DNA from: Chloroflexota bacterium
Lineage (GTDB): Bacteria > Chloroflexota > Dehalococcoidia > Lucifugimonadales > UBA3495
DNA: 48,751 nt
Reading direction: 5' to 3'
NCBI GenBank assembly: GCA_009837355.1
Contig: VXTR01000083.1
Span: 1 to 48,751, forward strand
Position 1 is the stretch's first letter; every line of letters begins with the position of its first letter. Positions 9,083-16,388 of this stretch are shown piece after piece. Below the pieces are notes generated by a model, which did not search any database, had not been told where the DNA came from, and worked only from the letters and a program-made list of their open reading frames with translations. A program made the translations under genes and the position numbers.

Positions 9083-9964
9083 CTATTCGAGAGGGCGAGC
9101 GGACATCATTTGTCCCAGCTCTTCCAGGGTAACGGTGCTGCTGAAGGGCGCTGAGCCCTCTGCGGGAGCGTCGGCGTCGGCGTCCGGTTCGGCGGCGGCG
9201 ACCATCATGGCTTCGCGCTGGGCCGAGCCTTCCTCGATGGCGGCGGCCATGCGGCCAGTGATGAGGCGGATGGAGCGAACGGCGTCATCGTTGCCCGGGA
9301 CGGCGTGGGTAACCTGGCCCGGATCGCAGTCGGTGTCCACGATGGCGAAGATGGGTATGTTGAGGCGCCGGGCTTCGGCGATGCAGATGTCTTCCTTGCC
9401 GATGTCGATGACGAACAGGGCGGAGGGCAGCCGGTCCATGTTGCGCAGGCCGGTGAAATACTTTTCCAGCTTGTTGAGCGTATGGGTGAGGCTGACGATT
9501 TCCTTCTTGGGCAGACGGGCCAGGTAGCCGGAATCGCGCTGCTCCTGCAACCGCTTCATGTGGTCGATGCGGCCCTTGATGGTCTGGAAGTTGGTGAGGG
9601 TGCCGCCGAGCCAGCGCTGGTTGACGTACCACTGCCCGGTGCGCTCGGCTTCGGAAGCGATGACGTCCTGGGCCTGCTTCTTGGTGCCCACGAACAGCAC
9701 CTTGCCGCCGGAAGCCGACAACTCCACCATGGCCTTGTAAGCGTCGTTAATCAGGCCCATGGTCTGCTGGAGGTCGATGATGTGGATGCCGTTGCGCTGG
9801 GTGAAGATGTAGCGGCGCATCCGGGGGTTCCAGCGTCGGGTCTGGTGGCCGAAGTGGACGCCGGCCTCCAAGAGCGATTTCATCGTAATGGGTTCCAAAG
9901 CGAGCGTCGGGTCGGCGACGGGGGGCGTCGCAGTCGCTACCGGCTGTTCCGGGGCTTGTACCAT
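9083..9964 (-). CDS. rpsB: 30S ribosomal protein S2
   Basis: A 293-residue small-subunit protein. Family signatures are present: SLLEAGVHFGHQTRRWNPRM, VLFVGTKKQAQD, NQRWLGGTLTNF and AIVDTDCDP. Short low-complexity extensions at both ends (Pro/Ala/Thr-rich before SLLEAG, acidic Ala-rich after GRMAAA) account for the extra length. ATG 9964 was preferred to an upstream Met at 10018 because the promoter -10 covers the latter position. It is the first gene of the rpsB-tsf-pyrH-frr operon. Confidence 0.95.
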   Translation of the reverse strand: MVQAPEQPVATATPPVADPTLALEPITMKSLLEAGVHFGHQTRRWNPRMRRYIFTQRNGIHIIDLQQTMGLINDAYKAMVELSASGGKVLFVGTKKQAQDVIASEAERTGQWYVNQRWLGGTLTNFQTIKGRIDHMKRLQEQRDSGYLARLPKKEIVSLTHTLNKLEKYFTGLRNMDRLPSALFVIDIGKEDICIAEARRLNIPIFAIVDTDCDPGQVTHAVPGNDDAVRSIRLITGRMAAAIEEGSAQREAMMVAAAEPDADADAPAEGSAPFSSTVTLEELGQMMSARPLE

Positions 9965-10008
9965 AAGCTGTCCTGCCTCACGTTCGGGTTGGCGTAAAAT
10001 GCCAGCAG

Positions 10009-10037
10009 AGTATAGCATAGGGGTGATAAGGCGGCAA
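10009..10037 (-). promoter_or_regulatory. Promoter of the rpsB operon
   Basis: A -35 TTGCCG (10037-10032), a 17-base spacer ending in TGC, and a -10 TATACT (10014-10009). The TGC just before the -10 makes it an extended -10. Predicted transcription start near 10002 gives a leader of about 38 bases before the ATG at 9964. Confidence 0.7.
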
Positions 10038-10066
10038 ACGCCGCGCGAGCCACCGGAGTTGCGAAA

Positions 10067-11272
10067 ATGCCTGCGTCGTTAGTCCTGACCAACGCCAACC
10101 TGATTGACTGCGTGAACCCCGGCGTCGCCGGCGACGCAACGGTGGTTATTGAAGATGGCCGTATTGTTGAGATTGGAGCGGGACGGGTTGGAAGCACCGG
10201 CAGTTTGGAGGTAATTGACCTGGCGGGGGCTTTTCTCCTGCCCGGCCTGTGGGATGTGCATATCCATCCCGAGTATCCGGTGCCGCCCGGGATGACGGTG
10301 GCGCAGGAAACGGCCAATTTTGGACGGACGCTGTCCCTGGCGATGACGGAGGCCGGAGTAACCGGCGTGCGCTGCGCCGGCGCGGCGCACTTCATGGACG
10401 TGGCGTGGAAGCGGGTATTTGACGCCGGCGACGTGGTTGGGCCGCGAGTGTTTGCCTCCGGGTATTTTTTGACCACCACGGGCGGACACTTTCTGACTTC
10501 TGGGCAGGCGCGGGAGTGCGACGGGCCCTACGGGTTTGTGCAGGCTATCCGGGAGCAGATGAAGGGCGGAGTTGACCACATCAAGCTGAACCTGACCGGC
10601 GGTATCATGGGGCCGGACTGGGACCGGCACTGGCACTCGTTCCTGCTGGAGGAGGAGTTATCCGCGGCCTTTGCCATCTGCCGGCAGCGGGAGTTTCCGG
10701 TGATGGCTCACGCGGCGAATCCCGATGCGGTGAAGTCGGCGTTGCGGCTGGGAGCGCACAGCGTGGAACACGGCTACATCATGGACGAGCAGTGCATCGG
10801 GACGCTGGCCGAATCGCCGACGTGGTACGTGCCGACGCTGGCGATTTCGCACCTGACCGAGGGGCAGGCGCAGAACGAATACGAAAAGCGGTGGCTGGCA
10901 GAGCGCAACATCGCCATGGAGCTGCAATGCCGGGCCGATGCCGCTGCCGATGAGCACGCCCATTGGTTCAAGCGCGCCCTGGACTCCGGGGCGAAGATGG
11001 CGCTGGGGTCGGACATCCGCCCGCTGAAGGACGCGGCGCTGCTGGAGATGGGGCTATGGGTGCGGGACGGGGCGACGACGTGGCAGACCTTGCAGGCGGC
11101 GACTTGTCACGCGGCCGAGCTGTGCGGAGTGGGCAGTAAGCTGGGGACGGTTGAGGCCGGGAAGCTGGCCGATCTCATCGTGGTGGGAGACAATCCGCTG
11201 GAGGACATCAGCAACCTGCGGCAGTTGCAGTTGGTTATCAAGGATGGGCGGGTTGTGTCGGATAAGCGTTAG
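10067..11272 (+). CDS. Metal-dependent amidohydrolase
   Basis: A 401-residue amidohydrolase of the imidazolonepropionase/prolidase-like branch. The metal ligands expected of the TIM-barrel family are visible: HIH (His65, His67) in LWDVHIHPE, a Lys in DHIKLN, His in VMAHAAN, His in HSVEHGY and the catalytic Asp in ALGSDIRP. The C-terminal strand GKLADLIVVGDNPLED closes the composite beta-sandwich. It is transcribed away from rpsB, 102 bases away, and stands alone. The substrate (cyclic amide, dipeptide or similar) cannot be deduced. Similar enzymes are common in organisms living on dissolved organic matter. Confidence 0.88.
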   Translation: MPASLVLTNANLIDCVNPGVAGDATVVIEDGRIVEIGAGRVGSTGSLEVIDLAGAFLLPGLWDVHIHPEYPVPPGMTVAQETANFGRTLSLAMTEAGVTGVRCAGAAHFMDVAWKRVFDAGDVVGPRVFASGYFLTTTGGHFLTSGQARECDGPYGFVQAIREQMKGGVDHIKLNLTGGIMGPDWDRHWHSFLLEEELSAAFAICRQREFPVMAHAANPDAVKSALRLGAHSVEHGYIMDEQCIGTLAESPTWYVPTLAISHLTEGQAQNEYEKRWLAERNIAMELQCRADAAADEHAHWFKRALDSGAKMALGSDIRPLKDAALLEMGLWVRDGATTWQTLQAATCHAAELCGVGSKLGTVEAGKLADLIVVGDNPLEDISNLRQLQLVIKDGRVVSDKR

Positions 11273-11301
11273 CGGTTAGGTATCGGTTCGATCCATTGCA
11301 G

Positions 11302-11322
11302 CCGGATGCGCAGGTCATCCGG
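11302..11322. terminator. Hairpin between convergent genes
   Basis: A 7-base perfect stem (CCGGATG / CATCCGG) with a 7-base loop lies at the end of the convergent gap after the amidohydrolase gene and overlaps the end of the opposing gene. It has no T-tract. It may act as a weak bidirectional terminator. Confidence 0.3.
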
Positions 11323-11860
11323 TAGATCGCGGGGCGGCCGGCGCTGTTCGCTGCCCGGTTTCTTTCCTGGAAGGCTGCCAGGGTTCGACCAGAGGGGTAA
11401 CGTCCACGGGCTCCAGGCGATAGACCTTGCCGTACTGCGCGGCGGTTTCCAGGTCCTCGGCCTCCAGGGCCTTGCGGACTTCTTTCATCCGCGCGCTGTC
11501 TTGGGGGCTTACTCCGGCGGCCCATACTGAGCCGATGCCGTTGAGCTCGGTCTGCATCTCTACAGCGTAGCCGTTTGCCTCCTGCATCCGGGTGCGGTAT
11601 CGCTCATAGCTCGGGAACGTTTTGTGTCCCTCTGGCACAATGTGCAGGGGGATCACTCGATACAAGTCGCCTTGGGAAGCGGCCACGTCCAGATAGCCAT
11701 GGTCAATGGCATCCCGAAAGTCCTCAATCCGGTCCAGGTCGAATACCAGAATATACGGAAAAGGACATTCGTTAGGGTCAGGGATGCGCATCTCCATGTT
11801 CAAGGCGTATTCCTTGTAGTAAATCACCCGGGAAAAATACTCAAACTCGGTAAAGTTCAT
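11315..11860 (-). CDS. Hypothetical protein paired with a DUF4258 protein
   Basis: A 181-residue soluble protein that I do not recognise. The first two thirds alternate strands and charged helices (FPYILVFDLDRIEDFRDAID). The C-terminal 25 residues are Pro/Arg-rich and look disordered. The start ATG overlaps the stop of the preceding DUF4258 gene by 4 bases (ATGA), so the two are co-translated and probably act together. It has no signal peptide or membrane helix. The tight pairing resembles two-gene toxin-antitoxin or immunity modules, but nothing in the sequence proves that. Confidence 0.7.
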   Translation of the reverse strand: MNFTEFEYFSRVIYYKEYALNMEMRIPDPNECPFPYILVFDLDRIEDFRDAIDHGYLDVAASQGDLYRVIPLHIVPEGHKTFPSYERYRTRMQEANGYAVEMQTELNGIGSVWAAGVSPQDSARMKEVRKALEAEDLETAAQYGKVYRLEPVDVTPLVEPWQPSRKETGQRTAPAAPRSTG

Positions 11861-12180
11861 GCGCGCCTCCGGGTCCTCAAGTCGGGTTCCCAGCGGTCAA
11901 GGCCGGGGTAGTAGGCGGTAATCACCAGCGCGTCTCCGGTGGCGGAGTGGAAGCCCCATATTACGTGAATCGGCGTTCCGCTGCGGTCATGTTGCAATGA
12001 TAACACGGCTGGGCGCTGGCCTTGTTCATCGTACAATTCTACAGTCGTGGCCGCGGCGATGTCATGAATCAGGTCAGCATTTTCGAGGCCACGCTGGTCG
12101 CGCCGTAAACCGCCATGCCCACTAGGAATCCAACGGCCGGCGGCGACCAATGCCTGGATTTGTTCCAGCAGGGTTGGCAC
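11857..12180 (-). CDS. DUF4258 domain protein
   Basis: A 107-residue protein matching the DUF4258 pattern. It has an N-terminal His/Arg helix (GHGGLRRDQRGL), then a strand pair with IHVIWGF, and the ending ALVITAYYPGLDRWEPDLR followed by Arg residues (the latter 19 residues at 84-102). DUF4258 proteins are small RelE-like or BrnT-like folds often found in two-gene modules, but their biochemistry is poorly known. It overlaps the next gene by 4 bases and starts 22 bases after the stop of the upstream cyclase gene. Confidence 0.7.
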   Translation of the reverse strand: MPTLLEQIQALVAAGRWIPSGHGGLRRDQRGLENADLIHDIAAATTVELYDEQGQRPAVLSLQHDRSGTPIHVIWGFHSATGDALVITAYYPGLDRWEPDLRTRRRA

Positions 12181-12202
12181 TGGTTCGCCGGCGGGGTTTG
12201 GC

Positions 12203-13123
12203 TTACAGGATTGCTACGGGGTTGACGGGGGAGCCGGTACCGCCTACTACTCGGAGGGGGTTGATGGTTAACATGAACTCCCAGCGGCCGGCGGCGGCGC
12301 AGGCTTCGGCCAGGGGCTGCAGCAGGGCGTTGTCGAGGAGGCCGATGCCGTAGGCGAAGATGCTGCCGTGGACGGACCAGGGCAGGTCGTAGCCGTTGGG
12401 GGTGTGGTCCATCATGTCCCACACCAGGACGCAGCAGTCGCTCTGGCGGATGAACTTGAGGCAGGAGGCGTGGAGGCCGGGGCGGAGGGTTGAGTCGCTG
12501 CCCCACAGCGGGTTGCCGTCGGCGTTCCACTTCTCGCGGCCGCCGTACACCACCAGGGCGTCGCCGGGCTCCATCTGCACGCCCTGGGAGTCGCAGACTT
12601 CCTGCAATTCCCAACCGTGGATGGGCGTTTCCTGGGTAACGTAGTCGGTGCCCCGATAGCGCGGCACGTCGAGCAGCACGCCACGAGTGATGATGCCCTC
12701 CTTCCAGTGTTCCACGGAGCCGTACTTGGCGCCGTCGAACTGAATCATCTCGTTGGGGTCTTTGCCGTTCCACATGCCGTTGTGGTCCCAGACGTGGCAG
12801 AGGGCGTCCAGGTGGGTGGTGGCGGTGCCGTGGTAGGAGACGCCGTAGTAGTCGGTGGACATACCGCCGCCCGGCTCGCGGGGGCCTTTGCGCATATAGT
12901 GGATAGCCGGAGTGGGATTGTTGGGCGCGGGGGTTACGGGGAACTCGCGGCTGAGGGAAATCGCCTGGCCGCTCTTGACCAAGCCGGCGGCGCGGAGGCG
13001 CTTGGAGTCGTCAACAAGGTTGACCGCGCCTTTCTGGTCATCGGGACCCCAACGGCCCCAGTTCACATCATCCTTCAGGTAGCCCAGGACTTCTTCCTTG
13101 CTGGGAACTTGATTGGTGGTCAT
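12203..13123 (-). CDS. Cyclase family protein (kynurenine formamidase-like metal hydrolase)
   Basis: A 306-residue member of the cyclase/arylformamidase family (PF04199 type). The metal-binding signature appears as SYHGTATTHLDALCHVW (about 96-112), and a downstream His/Glu region lies in HASCLKFIRQ. Known members hydrolyse formamides or cyclic amides with Zn or Mn. A strong ribosome site (GGAGGGACCACA before the ATG) supports the start at 13123. It follows tenA in the same direction by 21 bases. The combination tenA-cyclase hints at breakdown or salvage of an N-containing ring compound. The substrate is unknown. Confidence 0.85.
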   Translation of the reverse strand: MTTNQVPSKEEVLGYLKDDVNWGRWGPDDQKGAVNLVDDSKRLRAAGLVKSGQAISLSREFPVTPAPNNPTPAIHYMRKGPREPGGGMSTDYYGVSYHGTATTHLDALCHVWDHNGMWNGKDPNEMIQFDGAKYGSVEHWKEGIITRGVLLDVPRYRGTDYVTQETPIHGWELQEVCDSQGVQMEPGDALVVYGGREKWNADGNPLWGSDSTLRPGLHASCLKFIRQSDCCVLVWDMMDHTPNGYDLPWSVHGSIFAYGIGLLDNALLQPLAEACAAAGRWEFMLTINPLRVVGGTGSPVNPVAIL

Positions 13124-13144
13124 TGTGGTCCCTCCGGTCAGGTT

Positions 13145-13822
13145 TCAGCGTGCGTCATTCCAGTCCTGGCCGTGGTAACAGGCTTGCCAGAACTGGTACT
13201 CGTAGCGCAGGGTGGTGCGGAAGATGCGTTCGAGGTTGGCGGCTTTGGCGGCGTCAGCGCGCTGGCCGGCTGAGTTGAGACGGTCAGCGAACCAGTCCAC
13301 CAAGTCGCCGAGAACGGCGGGGCTGTGAATGTCGATCCAGCCCTGATAGACGGCGTTGTTGGGCTGAGCTCCGGAGTTGATAAGCCGGGAGGCCCAGTCC
13401 AGGTAGGTGCCTTCGGTTACGTAGAACAGGGCCAGCACGTCGTCAATGTCGCCCTCAAAGGCGGTGCGAACCATGAAGTCGCCAAAGGCCTGGGTAACCG
13501 GGTTGGCCTCGGTTTCCAAGTATTGCTCCACGGTTACGCCGAGGTCGTGGAAGCCGTTGAGGAACAGGTCGTTTTCGGCGGAGAGGAAGTTGGCGAGGAA
13601 GCCGTTGAGAATCTTGCCAGCCTCGTAGTCGGGGGCGGCTTTGGCGATGGCGAGGGAGGTGAGCTTGACCAGGTCTTTGCAGAAGACGTAATCCTGCCGG
13701 AAATAGCTGCGGAACTTGTTGATGTCCAGGCTCCCGTCGCCCATCTCGGTGACGAAGGGGTGGGTGACCATGGCCTCCCATTGGGAGTGGTACTTGGCGC
13801 GGAGGTCGTCGGTGAACGGCAT
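13145..13822 (-). CDS. tenA: TenA/thiaminase II family protein
   Basis: A 225-residue helical protein of the TenA/THI-4 family, whose members hydrolyse aminopyrimidine precursors in thiamine salvage. The pattern FRSYFRQDYVFCKDLVKL and the central FYVTEGTYLDWASRL are typical. The catalytic Cys in YxxC position of classical TenA is replaced (the region reads LFYVTEGTY), so it belongs to the TenA_E-like branch or to relatives with another substrate. A GGAG ribosome site lies 8 bases before the ATG. It lies between coxG and the cyclase gene. No thiamine biosynthesis genes are nearby, so involvement in thiamine metabolism is only probable. Confidence 0.82.
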   Translation of the reverse strand: MPFTDDLRAKYHSQWEAMVTHPFVTEMGDGSLDINKFRSYFRQDYVFCKDLVKLTSLAIAKAAPDYEAGKILNGFLANFLSAENDLFLNGFHDLGVTVEQYLETEANPVTQAFGDFMVRTAFEGDIDDVLALFYVTEGTYLDWASRLINSGAQPNNAVYQGWIDIHSPAVLGDLVDWFADRLNSAGQRADAAKAANLERIFRTTLRYEYQFWQACYHGQDWNDAR

Positions 13823-13842
13823 ATTTGCTCCTGCTGCTGACG

Positions 13843-14280
13843 CTACACTGATTCGGCGAGGCAGCCGAAGAAACGATCCAACATTCCCTTGGCGACGGAA
13901 CCCATCATGCGCTGGCCGACGCGGGCGACGGCGCCGCCCACCTGGCTGTCGGCGTCCACGTGGACGGTGGTAGCACCGCCGTCGTCAGTGGGGGTGAGGG
14001 TAATGGTGGACACGCCGCTGGCGAAGCCGAGGTTGCCCGACCCCTCGATGGCCATCTTGTAGGAATGGGGCGGGTTGAGGTCGGAGAGGGACACGGTAGC
14101 GGTGTATTGGCCGCTGACGGGGCCGACGCGGATGTTGACGGCGGCGCGGTAGCGGTCGGGGCCATCGGGTTCGATGCTCCGGCAGCCGGGGATGCAGCCG
14201 GCGAGCACGTCGGGGTTCATCAGGGCGTCCCAGACGGCCTGGGGGGGTTTGGGGAAGTGGTAGTCGCCGGATAGTTCCAT
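13843..14280 (-). CDS. CoxG/SRPBCC family carbon monoxide dehydrogenase subunit G-like protein
   Basis: A 145-residue START-like fold protein. The pattern FPKPPQAVWDALMNPDVLAGCIPG is the hallmark CoxG start (residues 7-30), followed by GPVSGQYTATVSLSD and the C-terminal helix RVGQRMMGSVAKGML. CoxG proteins help recruit CO or xanthine-type molybdenum hydroxylases to the membrane, but no Mo-hydroxylase subunit is in the window. The classical C-terminal membrane anchor is absent. The ATG at 14280 was chosen because the CoxG fold starts there. A TATAAT only 9 bases upstream predicts a leaderless transcript. Confidence 0.85.
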   Translation of the reverse strand: MELSGDYHFPKPPQAVWDALMNPDVLAGCIPGCRSIEPDGPDRYRAAVNIRVGPVSGQYTATVSLSDLNPPHSYKMAIEGSGNLGFASGVSTITLTPTDDGGATTVHVDADSQVGGAVARVGQRMMGSVAKGMLDRFFGCLAESV

Positions 14281-14289
14281 AGTGGGGGG

Positions 14290-14298
14290 ATTATAGCA
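14290..14298 (-). promoter_or_regulatory. Extended -10 promoter of coxG-like gene
   Basis: TGC-TATAAT on the minus strand, with the -10 ending 9 bases before the ATG at 14280. The predicted start falls within about 3 bases of the ATG, so the mRNA would be leaderless or nearly so. There is no good -35, which extended -10 promoters do not need. Confidence 0.6.
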
Positions 14299-14308
14299 GG
14301 GATGCAGG

Positions 14309-15142
14309 CTAGTCCAGCCCGACGCGGCGGAGGGTGTAGGCGTCGCCGGCCATAATGTCGGCAATTCTGGGCGGCAGGCTGCGGAAATCATCGGTGGCCG
14401 CCGAAATCAGTCTTCCGGTGAGAGCTCCGCTTTCGGCTGAGGCCAGCCAGACGGCGAGCTCGGCGCACTCGTCGATGGACGCGCCACCGCCGGAGGTTAC
14501 TCGCAGGCCGAGTTGGTGGATGAAATCCGCTCCGGCCTGGCCGGCCTGCTCGGTCATCTGGTCCCACATACTGGTATGGACCGAGCCGGGGCCGAGGGCG
14601 TTGACCGTGATGCCGCTGCCATCCAGTTCCTGAGCCAGCACTTCGGTGAGGCGCACGACTGCGGCCTTGCTGGAGCAGTAGGCGGACATATTGCTCCACG
14701 CGTTGGCCGCCCCCGCGCCGGACAGGTTGATTATCTTGCCGCTGGTCTGCTCCAGCATAACGGGGATGACGGCGCGGCACACGAGGAAGGTTCCGGTGAG
14801 GTTGACGGTTACGGTGCTTATCCAGTCAGCAATGTCGTTGCCTTGCAAGGGACCGATGGGACCGGAGATACCGGCGTTGTTAACCAGCACGTCAATGCGG
14901 CCGAATTTATCGAGCGCGCTGCGGGCCAGGCGTTCCGCGTCTTCCTGGCTGGTAACGTCGGTGGGGACGGCGATGGCTTCGGCGCCCAATTCGGAGGCGG
15001 CGCTGACGGCCTCCTGCAGCTCGGATTGGCTGCGGGCGGCCAGCGCGAGCTTTGCGCCCTGGCGGGCGTAGGCCAGAGCGATGGCGCGTCCGATGCCGCG
15101 TCCGGCGCCGGTGATGATTGCTACTTGGCTATCGAGTTTCAT
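14309..15142 (-). CDS. Short-chain dehydrogenase/reductase
   Basis: A 277-residue classical SDR. The cofactor motif GAGRGIGRA is at 12-20, NNAG at 88-91, the catalytic Ser lies in IINLSGAG, and the Tyr/Lys pair in YCSSKAAV. The Ser/Tyr/Lys triad is complete, so it should be an active NAD(P)-dependent oxidoreductase. The 50 residues after the core (SLPPRIADIM) form a short C-terminal extension. The gene lies 28 bases upstream of coxG but coxG seems to have its own promoter. The substrate is unknown. Confidence 0.88.
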   Translation of the reverse strand: MKLDSQVAIITGAGRGIGRAIALAYARQGAKLALAARSQSELQEAVSAASELGAEAIAVPTDVTSQEDAERLARSALDKFGRIDVLVNNAGISGPIGPLQGNDIADWISTVTVNLTGTFLVCRAVIPVMLEQTSGKIINLSGAGAANAWSNMSAYCSSKAAVVRLTEVLAQELDGSGITVNALGPGSVHTSMWDQMTEQAGQAGADFIHQLGLRVTSGGGASIDECAELAVWLASAESGALTGRLISAATDDFRSLPPRIADIMAGDAYTLRRVGLD

Positions 15143-15164
15143 GGCGTAACCTCACTACGAGTTC

Positions 15165-15181
15165 TGACTGGTACTCAGTCA
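15165..15181. promoter_or_regulatory. Inverted repeat overlapping a possible -35 of the SDR gene
   Basis: Perfect 6-base arms TGACTG and CAGTCA around a 5-base centre lie 22-39 bases upstream of the SDR start. A minus-strand TTGACT (15182-15177) overlaps the right arm and could be a -35, but no clear -10 follows at the right distance. It may be an operator or a weak terminator after the isoaspartyl methyltransferase gene. Confidence 0.3.
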
Positions 15182-15197
15182 ACACTGGAATAGGAAT

Positions 15198-16382
15198 TCA
15201 GCTTACCCACGACAGGGTCCAGGTGTAATGTGACCTTTTGGCAATTGTCCAATGACCGTCCGGAATGAATTGCGGCGGGTTGAAGAGTGCACGAATATGC
15301 AGGTCGCGAATCGAAGGGCGTCCCAGCCGATCCCACTCATCAAGAAGCTCAATCAGCCGGTTATAAGCCGTGTCGTCTCTCCCATAAACCGCCACCCGTT
15401 CGGGATGCGCGTTCGATAGTACGGCGGCGCTGGTGCTGTCGAGGTCAACCAGGCAATAGCCGAAGCCTTGGAAAAGGGCTTTCTCAGATGATGAAATAAC
15501 CATGAAGGTTCCTGGGTGAGCCGTAAGGGACATATAGAGGCCGGAGAATATGTCCTGGGGATAAAATTGTCCTTCCAGTGAGCGCCCGGCTTCGAGGAGC
15601 CTGGCATCCTGGGCAAACAGGCGGTTCAAATCCCGGCGGAAAGATTGGTCGTCCCACTCCAGTCCGATGGTCATTTGCTGGGAGTCGCCGGTAGGATCGC
15701 CAATTGGGAAGTAGCCTTCGGTTCTTTGCCACATCCCGCGCATCGGGATGAACGTGCATGGGGATGCCGACAAACTGCTGAGTTCACCGTCTCGCTTTTC
15801 AAGCGCAACGCTCAGAGTAAATCCTTTGAACCATAGGGGGACGACCATGATGCCGCCATTCTTCAGCTGGTCAACCCAATGTGGCGAAACATCCTGCGCG
15901 CCTACGGTGACAATAATCCGATCGTAAGGCTGCTCTGCCGGGAATCCTTCGAATCCGTCCCCACAGACACACTTGACATTGTCGTACGCGGCATTGGACA
16001 GGTTCACGGCGGCCTCGTCCACGATGTCTCGGTCGATGTCCACGGTGACGACGCTGCCGCTTTCGCCGACCATGTGGGACAAGATAGCGGCGTTGTAGCC
16101 TGTACCGGCGCCTATTTCCAGTACGCGAGAGCCGGGCTGCACATTCAACTGCTCAACCATGATAGCCATCATTGTGGGTTGAGATGAAGAACTGGTCGGT
16201 ATTTCCGCATCCCAACGAGTAAAAACCGGCTGGTCAGAGTAGGCGGTAGCGACATCGACCTTCGGGACAAACAAGTGCCGTGGCACTTGTTCGAAGGCTT
16301 GCCGCACCGCCCGGCTCGTGATAGCGCCCCGGTCAACGAGGTCTTGAACGAGTGCGTTGCGTAAATGGTCAGCCGGAGCCAT
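15198..16382 (-). CDS. Protein-L-isoaspartate O-methyltransferase family, with long C-terminal extension
   Basis: A 394-residue protein with a complete PCMT-type AdoMet-dependent methyltransferase domain in the first 200 residues. Visible motifs are RHLFVP, the SSSSQPTMMAIMVE loop, motif I VLEIGAGTGYNAAIL and the post-I GSVVTVDID. Housekeeping PCMT repairs L-isoaspartyl sites and is about 210 residues. Here about 180 extra residues follow, and I cannot assign them. Long PCMT homologues also occur as aspartimide-forming enzymes in peptide natural-product clusters, but no precursor peptide or lanthipeptide enzyme is visible nearby. The gene starts 6 bases after the M20 amidase stop, so it is probably co-transcribed with it. 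Confidence 0.82.
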   Translation of the reverse strand: MAPADHLRNALVQDLVDRGAITSRAVRQAFEQVPRHLFVPKVDVATAYSDQPVFTRWDAEIPTSSSSQPTMMAIMVEQLNVQPGSRVLEIGAGTGYNAAILSHMVGESGSVVTVDIDRDIVDEAAVNLSNAAYDNVKCVCGDGFEGFPAEQPYDRIIVTVGAQDVSPHWVDQLKNGGIMVVPLWFKGFTLSVALEKRDGELSSLSASPCTFIPMRGMWQRTEGYFPIGDPTGDSQQMTIGLEWDDQSFRRDLNRLFAQDARLLEAGRSLEGQFYPQDIFSGLYMSLTAHPGTFMVISSSEKALFQGFGYCLVDLDSTSAAVLSNAHPERVAVYGRDDTAYNRLIELLDEWDRLGRPSIRDLHIRALFNPPQFIPDGHWTIAKRSHYTWTLSWVS

Positions 16383-16388
16383 CCGTCA

